The notes beneath the pieces are model-generated. The model saw only the letters and a program-made list of their open reading frames with translations. It was not told the DNA's origin and did not search any database. From Streptomyces panaciradicis (GTDB lineage: Bacteria; Actinomycetota; Actinomycetes; Streptomycetales; Streptomycetaceae): a stretch of 37,104 nucleotides of DNA. Shown here piece after piece: positions 32,372 to 37,104 of this stretch. Numbering within the stretch: position 1 is the first letter of the stretch; every line of letters begins with the position of its first letter. The stretch covers positions 1 to 37,104 of the forward strand of contig NZ_JAMGBF010000153.1 in NCBI RefSeq assembly GCF_023516615.1. Reading direction: 5' to 3'. The position numbers and the translations under genes are program-made.

Positions 32372-33975
32372 AGCTTGTCCACGTCCCAGTTCGCCAGGAC
32401 GATCCGCGCCACCTCGCGCCCTCTGTCCGTGAAGTCGCTCTTGTTCGGGTAGACGACCGTCAGCTTGTACATGTCGCCAGCCGTCGACCGGTAGTAGAAG
32501 ATCTGGGCCTCGCGCGGCAGCGGGTTCTGCGAGTCGTCGGTGGTGTAAGTGACCGTGTTCTGGGCGGCCTTGCGGCCGTGGTAGGTCAGGGACGGCCGCG
32601 TGTCGGTCCGCGGGCCCTCCGGCATCTGGAGGCTGTAGTCGCCGGACTCCTTGAACGTGCCGTCGTCGTCGTACATCTGCGCGGCCGCGGAGCCCTTGAT
32701 GCCGTACGCGTCGTCGTCGGTCTTCCGGGTCACCGTCAGGCCGACGGTGATGGCGCCGCTCGCGTCGCTGTAGGCCACCCAGTGGGTCTTGTCGTCCTTG
32801 CCCGGCACCGACCTGCGGTAGTCGTCCGGGACGGGAAGGGTCGCCGTGACGTCCTTCTCGTGGTGCCTGGCCCAGCCGTCGGGCAGCGGGCCCGCGAACG
32901 GGTTCGCGATCAGGACGTACGCCAGCGCCGCCGCGACCACCGCCGCAACGCCCCCGCCCAGCAGCGCGCCGCGGCCCAGCCGGACGCCGCGCCCGGCGCC
33001 CGCCGAACCCGGGTCGGCGTACGCGACCTGCTGCGTCGGCACCGGCGCCGGCGGGTTCGCGGCCGCCTCCAGCAGGGCCCGCACCCGGGCGGCGTCGGGC
33101 CGGTGCGCGGGGTCCTTGTGCAGCAGGCCGGTGATCAGCTCCGCCAGCGGGCCGGAGGCCGATGCGGGCGGTGCGGGCGTCGCGTTGAGCACCGACTGGA
33201 GCGTGGCCGGGGTGTTGCTGCGGCGGAACGGGGAGACGCCCTCCGTGGCCGCGTACAGGACGACGCCGAGGGACCACAGGTCGGACGCCGGGCCGGGCCG
33301 CTGGCCCAGCACCCGCTCCGGCGCGATGTACTCGGGCGAGCCGACGAAGCCCCCGGTGTCGGTCAGGTTCGTCTCGCTCTCGATCTGCGCGATGCCGAAG
33401 TCGGTGAGCACGATGCGGCCGTGCCGGCCGAGCAGGATGTTGTCCGGCTTGACGTCACGGTGCAGGACGCCCGCCGCGTGCGCGGCCTCCAGCGCGCCGA
33501 GCACCTCCAGGCCGATCCGGGCCGCCTCCCGCGCCCCGAGCGTGCCCTCCTGCAGGGCGTCGCCGAGCGAGCGGCCCCGCACCAGCTCCATCACGATCCA
33601 CGGCCGCCCGTCGACCACGGCCACGTCGTGGACGGTGACCACCGCCGGATGGTCCAGGCGGGCCGCGGCGCGGGCCTCGCGGCGCATCCGCTCGAAGACC
33701 TTGTCCCGTTCCCGCTCGGGCAGGTGGTCCGGGACGCGCGGTTCCTTGACGGCGACCTCGCGGTCCACGGTCTCGTCCTTGGCCCGCCACACGGTGCCCA
33801 TGCCGCCGTGCCCGAGCTTGCCGAGCAGCCGGTACCGGCCGGCGATGAGCCGGTCCGCGCCGGGTTCCGGCCGCGCGGGCCGGGACGGCCGGGGCACGGG
33901 AGGCTGCAGGACAAAGCTCGTCGTGTCGTCGGACTCGTGGCCGACGCCCCCGTTGGCGCTCATGAGGTCATCCAT
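32368..33975 (-). CDS. Receptor-type Ser/Thr protein kinase (kinase 2 of 4)
   Basis: 535 residues from the ATG at 33975; the ATG at 33963 (MSANGG) is an equally possible start. A disordered Pro-rich N-terminus (1-42) precedes the kinase domain: LGHGGMGTVW, K77 (VAVKEP), E100, HRD174VKPDNILL, D192FG, activation loop NLTDTGGFVGSPEY, APE at 218-220. A transmembrane helix lies at about 336-357, and the extracellular domain (358-535) starts KDVTATLPVPDDYRR and ends YKLTVVYPNKSDFTDRG and NWDVDKL. No PASTA domains. Last gene of a three-kinase run on the minus strand, with 57 bp to the previous kinase gene. The domain plan and the ectodomain pattern match the other three kinases. Confidence 0.93.
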   Translation of the reverse strand: MDDLMSANGGVGHESDDTTSFVLQPPVPRPSRPARPEPGADRLIAGRYRLLGKLGHGGMGTVWRAKDETVDREVAVKEPRVPDHLPERERDKVFERMRREARAAARLDHPAVVTVHDVAVVDGRPWIVMELVRGRSLGDALQEGTLGAREAARIGLEVLGALEAAHAAGVLHRDVKPDNILLGRHGRIVLTDFGIAQIESETNLTDTGGFVGSPEYIAPERVLGQRPGPASDLWSLGVVLYAATEGVSPFRRSNTPATLQSVLNATPAPPASASGPLAELITGLLHKDPAHRPDAARVRALLEAAANPPAPVPTQQVAYADPGSAGAGRGVRLGRGALLGGGVAAVVAAALAYVLIANPFAGPLPDGWARHHEKDVTATLPVPDDYRRSVPGKDDKTHWVAYSDASGAITVGLTVTRKTDDDAYGIKGSAAAQMYDDDGTFKESGDYSLQMPEGPRTDTRPSLTYHGRKAAQNTVTYTTDDSQNPLPREAQIFYYRSTAGDMYKLTVVYPNKSDFTDRGREVARIVLANWDVDKL

Positions 33976-34032
33976 ATCGCGCCATGCGCCCGCGCATCCA
34001 GCGTTGGCCGGTTCCGGTCACAGACCCGTGAC

Positions 34033-35667
34033 CTAGGACCTGCCCGCGAAGGTGTCCACGGCCACGTCGAAGTACTCCTTCGCCTCCCGCACCTTGCCGA
34101 CCGGCGCCGACACCCACACGTCGTACATCCGGCCGCCCTCCTCCCAGCACAGGTCGTAGGTGTGCCGGGGGCCCTCCGCCGTGCTGAAGCCGTTCCAGGT
34201 GAACTCCCACAGGGCGGCGGGGTGTCCGGCGTGCGTGGCCGGGGTGACCTTGCCGTCGTGGTAGCCGGGGTTGGTGTCCGGGCCCTCGGCGGCCGAACGC
34301 CGCATCACCGCGAGCGGGCCGCCCTTCTGCGGGTCGGCGGTCTTGATGCCGAGCCGGAAGGTTCCGCCCGGGGACAGGTAGAAGATCCGCTCCCCCTGCG
34401 GCTCGCGGGTGAAGGACTCCGGTACGGCGAGGGCGAAGCCGGCCGGGTCGTCGGCGACCCGGTAACCGGAGGGCGCGGAGGGGCCCTTCGCGGTCGTGGC
34501 GGCGGTGGCGGACGGGCTCGGGGTGGCGGACGGGCGCCGGGTGCTCGGCGTCGGCGACGCGCTCACCGACGTACCCGGACCCGTGCTCGACGGCGTACCG
34601 CCCCCGTCGCCGCCGCCCCGGTGCATCAGCAGCGCCGCCGCCGACACCCCGGCCCCGGCCATCGCGGCGACCAGCACGGCGGCGATCAGCACGCCCCGGG
34701 CGGAGCGCCCGTTCTCCGTCTGCGCCGAGGCCGGGGCGGGCGGGGACGGCAGCGGGGGCCGGCGGGGCACGTCACGCTGGGTGGGGGTGTAGTCGGACGG
34801 CGGCAGCTCCGGGGTGCGGCCGGTGTCGCGGAAGGCGCGCAGCATCCGCTCGGCCTGCTCCGCGTCCAGCCGCCGGTCCGGATCGCGCTCCAGCAGGCCG
34901 CGTACGACGGGCAGCAGCGGGGCGGCCTGCGCGGGCGGGCGGATCTCGTCGAAGACGACGGCGTGCAGGATGCCGCCCAACGAGTCGCGCCGGAAGGGGG
35001 ATTCGCCGCTCAGGGCGGTGCACAGCAGCGCCCCCAGCGACCACAGGTCGGACTCCGGCCCGGTCCTGGCGCCCGACATCCGCTCCGGTGCGGTGTACTC
35101 GGGCGAGCCGACGAAGGACCCGGTCTCGGTGAGCGTGGTGGCGCCCGCGACCTGGGCGATGCCGAAGTCGGTGAGGACGACCCGGTCGGTGCCGGCCTCC
35201 AGCAGGACGTTGGCGGGCTTGATGTCCCGGTGCAGGACGCCGGCCCCGTGCGCCGTGCGCAGCGCGCTGAGCAGGCCGATGCCGATCCGGGCGGCCTCCC
35301 GCGGCTCGATCGGGCCGCGTGCGGCGATGCGGTCGGCGAGGGAGCCGCCGTCGATCAACTCCATGACGATGTACGGTCGTTCGTCGTCCTCGACGACGTC
35401 GTGGACGACGATGATGTGCGGGTGGCGCAGCTGGGCCACCGCCCGTGCCTCACGCAGGGCGCGGTCGCGCTGGCGGCGGACCTCCTCCGCGGAGGCGGTG
35501 TCGTCCAGGTCCAGGGGGATCTCCTTGACCGCCACCTGCCGGCCGAGCAGCTCGTCGGTCGCCCGCCACACCACGCCCATGCCGCCGCGTCCGAGCCGCG
35601 TCCCCAGCCGATACCGGCCCGCGATGACACGGACGCCTGCCCCCTCGGTCCCCATGCGCCCCATCAT
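34033..35667 (-). CDS. Receptor-type Ser/Thr protein kinase (kinase 3 of 4)
   Basis: 544 residues from the ATG at 35667; ATG codons at 35664 and 35655 are also possible and no strong Shine-Dalgarno decides. Kinase domain: LGRGGMGVVW, K48 (VAVKEI), HRD148IKPANVLL, D167FG, activation loop TLTETGSFVGSPEY, APE near 193-195. A Pro/Ser-rich juxtamembrane part leads to a transmembrane helix at about 325-348, then a Thr/Ser/Pro stalk and an ectodomain with GFALAVPESFTRE, ALWEFTWNG and MYDVWVSAPVGK. Its VRRQRD insertion before helix C differs from kinases 1 and 2 and it uses DIK instead of DVK. 45 bp downstream of kinase 4, so co-transcription is likely. Confidence 0.93.
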   Translation of the reverse strand: MMGRMGTEGAGVRVIAGRYRLGTRLGRGGMGVVWRATDELLGRQVAVKEIPLDLDDTASAEEVRRQRDRALREARAVAQLRHPHIIVVHDVVEDDERPYIVMELIDGGSLADRIAARGPIEPREAARIGIGLLSALRTAHGAGVLHRDIKPANVLLEAGTDRVVLTDFGIAQVAGATTLTETGSFVGSPEYTAPERMSGARTGPESDLWSLGALLCTALSGESPFRRDSLGGILHAVVFDEIRPPAQAAPLLPVVRGLLERDPDRRLDAEQAERMLRAFRDTGRTPELPPSDYTPTQRDVPRRPPLPSPPAPASAQTENGRSARGVLIAAVLVAAMAGAGVSAAALLMHRGGGDGGGTPSSTGPGTSVSASPTPSTRRPSATPSPSATAATTAKGPSAPSGYRVADDPAGFALAVPESFTREPQGERIFYLSPGGTFRLGIKTADPQKGGPLAVMRRSAAEGPDTNPGYHDGKVTPATHAGHPAALWEFTWNGFSTAEGPRHTYDLCWEEGGRMYDVWVSAPVGKVREAKEYFDVAVDTFAGRS

Positions 35668-35712
35668 GCCGCACCGGACGAACCGCCTCCGGGGCGGTGA
35701 CCGGCCAACCCG

Positions 35713-37104
35713 CTACGGCGCGGTCTTCTCCTGCCAGCCCTGCAGGATGGCCTTGAACCACTTGGCGGACTGCGCCCAGTCGGCCGCGGGCGAGGACACG
35801 TAGATCGCGTACTCGCTGCCGTCGCGGGAGATGTACGTCTCCTCGATGGCGCGCCGCGGCCCCGGGAACCTGGTGTCCTTGGGCAGCGCGGTCCAGGTGT
35901 ACTCCCACACCGAGCCGTTCCGGTCGCGGTAGAGGTTCTTCTGCAGCTGGACGCGGTGGTAGGCGACGAGCTTCTGCAGCTGTTGCTCCAGATCCTTCTG
36001 GTGCTGCGTGACGTCGGCGAAGTCCGGCGAGGTGTCGATGGCGATGCGCACGAAGTGCTTGCCGCCGTCCGGCGAGTAGTCCACCTGGTGGAGGTCGGGG
36101 TCGACGTCGCCGGTGCCGGTGACCTCCGTGCGCTTCCAGCCGGGCGGGAGGTACACGGTGAAGCCGTTGGGGTCCGGGTACCTCAACCAGTTGGCGGGAA
36201 CGGTTCCTTCGGAGCCGCCGGTGGACGTGGCCGACGGCGTCGGGCTCGGGGACTGGGACTGGGAGGTCCCGCCCGCGTCCGACTGCCGCCCCTGGTTCCA
36301 CTTCTGCAGCGCCACGGCCGTACCGCCGGCGACGATCACCGCGAGGGCGACGGCCAGCACGAAGGTGCGCAGACGCCGCCGCTTCGGCGGGGCGGCGGGC
36401 ACGGGGCCGATGCCGGTGGGCCCGACGGCGGTGGGTCCGGTCAGCGGCGGATACGGGGTCCCGGACCCGGTCTGCGGGCCGGTACCGGTGGGGTAGGGCC
36501 CCGTACCGGTGCCGGTGCGTGTCTCGTAGGGGCCGCCCGCGTGCTGCGTGGGGACGTACGCCTGGGCCGCGTCCGACCGGCGTCCCTCGGCCGCCTCGGC
36601 GAGCATCTGCTCGGCCTCGGCCGCGCCGGGCCGCCGGGCCGGGTCCTTGGCCAGCAGCGCCGCCATGACGGGTCCGAGCGGACCGGCGAACTGCGGCTCG
36701 GCCGCGTCCTCCTCGACGACCGCCTGCATGGTGGACAGCGGCGAGGTGCGGCGGAACGGCGAGCGGCCCTCCACCGCCGTGTACAGCGTGGCGCCGAGCG
36801 CCCACAGGTCGGAGGCCGGGCCCGGGTCGTGGCCGCGCACCCGCTCGGGGGCGAGGTAGTCGACCGAGCCGACGACCTCGCCGGTGCGGGTGATCGTCGT
36901 GTCGCCCTCGATCTGGGCGATGCCGAAGTCGGTCAGCAGCACCCGGCCGTCGTGCCCGAGGAGCACGTTGCCCGGCTTGACGTCCCGGTGCAGCACCCCG
37001 GCGGAGTGCGCGGCGCGCAGCGCCCGCAGCACCCACAGTCCGATGCGCGCGGCCTCGGCAGGCTCCACGCGCCCGTGCTCCTTGACCGCGTCGGCGAGCG
37101 AGTG
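35713..37104 (-). CDS. Receptor-type Ser/Thr protein kinase (kinase 4 of 4), N-terminus beyond window
   Basis: The frame is still open at the right edge, so the start and glycine loop lie outside; about 463 residues are visible. The visible catalytic half is intact: HRDVKPGNVLL, TDFGIAQ, activation loop TITRTGEVVGSVDYLAPE, DLWALGATLY. A Gly/Thr/Pro-rich region with repeated TGTG and GPTAVGP-like units precedes a basic stop (PPKRRRLR), the transmembrane helix (TFVLAVALAVIVAGGTAVAL) and a Ser/Thr/Pro stalk. The ectodomain shows GFTVYLPPGWKR, SVWEYTWTALP and EYAIYVSSPAADW, closely parallel to kinase 3. First of the three-kinase run within the window. Confidence 0.92.
   Translation of the reverse strand, partial: HSLADAVKEHGRVEPAEAARIGLWVLRALRAAHSAGVLHRDVKPGNVLLGHDGRVLLTDFGIAQIEGDTTITRTGEVVGSVDYLAPERVRGHDPGPASDLWALGATLYTAVEGRSPFRRTSPLSTMQAVVEEDAAEPQFAGPLGPVMAALLAKDPARRPGAAEAEQMLAEAAEGRRSDAAQAYVPTQHAGGPYETRTGTGTGPYPTGTGPQTGSGTPYPPLTGPTAVGPTGIGPVPAAPPKRRRLRTFVLAVALAVIVAGGTAVALQKWNQGRQSDAGGTSQSQSPSPTPSATSTGGSEGTVPANWLRYPDPNGFTVYLPPGWKRTEVTGTGDVDPDLHQVDYSPDGGKHFVRIAIDTSPDFADVTQHQKDLEQQLQKLVAYHRVQLQKNLYRDRNGSVWEYTWTALPKDTRFPGPRRAIEETYISRDGSEYAIYVSSPAADWAQSAKWFKAILQGWQEKTAP

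Noticed and set aside
31792..35700. 1302-codon plus-strand open frame over the kinase genes
   Set aside because: Antisense shadow of kinases 2 and 3; repeated runs mirror the repeated kinase sequence and do not form a protein family.

Overview
The window is chromosomal DNA of a Streptomyces-type actinomycete. The sequence is extremely GC-rich, third codon positions are almost all G or C, GTG and TTG starts occur, and there is a Streptomyces-style c-di-AMP (ydaO) riboswitch, an LAETG sortase substrate, PspC/LuxR two-component genes and an array of membrane Ser/Thr kinases. From memory, gene order matches (in reverse) the S. coelicolor stretch from icmB through guaA to the five-kinase cluster; this was not checked. 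No phage, transposon, tRNA, rRNA or CRISPR sequence was seen. It looks like core chromosome with a few accessory pieces.

Layout. (1) 1-4853: the 3' end of a DUF5691 gene converges on icmB (B12-binding subunit of isobutyryl-CoA mutase); a lipase and a membrane-anchored M23 peptidase follow. (2) 4912-10880: pcrA/uvrD helicase, then two paralogous secreted NlpC/P60 hydrolases separated by a small membrane protein. Only the first hydrolase has a ydaO riboswitch. (3) 10884-14725: a PspC-domain histidine kinase and LuxR-type regulator (4-nt overlapping operon), divergent from a PspC + LiaF-like membrane protein; together they resemble the Firmicute LiaFSR/VraTSR envelope-stress modules. (4) 14770-19980: DoxX protein, six-TM protein, DUF4429-SHOCT protein, class II aldolase, small membrane protein and a PPOX-fold protein. 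(5) 19996-22183: guaA, divergent from a chorismate mutase gene that is preceded by a probable leaderless leader peptide and a strong hairpin. (6) 22184-22733: a 550-bp ORF-free stretch packed with perfect hairpins. (7) 22734-28616: a single-TM protein, an LAETG cell-wall protein, a GMC oxidoreductase with a ferredoxin-like Cys motif, and a succinate-semialdehyde-dehydrogenase-type enzyme. (8) 28721-37104: four receptor-type Ser/Thr kinases (the last cut by the window edge), interrupted by a divergent metallo-beta-lactamase-fold hydrolase / AraC regulator pair.

A theme of cell-envelope maintenance runs through the window: three peptidoglycan hydrolases, a Lia-like signalling module, a sortase substrate and a cluster of transmembrane kinases. 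The housekeeping genes are pcrA, guaA, the chorismate mutase gene and icmB. Best candidates for undescribed biology: the leader-peptide/hairpin arrangement before chorismate mutase, the structured 22.2-22.7 kb intergenic region with a possible minus-strand small RNA, the shared divergent ectodomain of the kinases, and repeated operator-like boxes between the Lia-like divergent genes.
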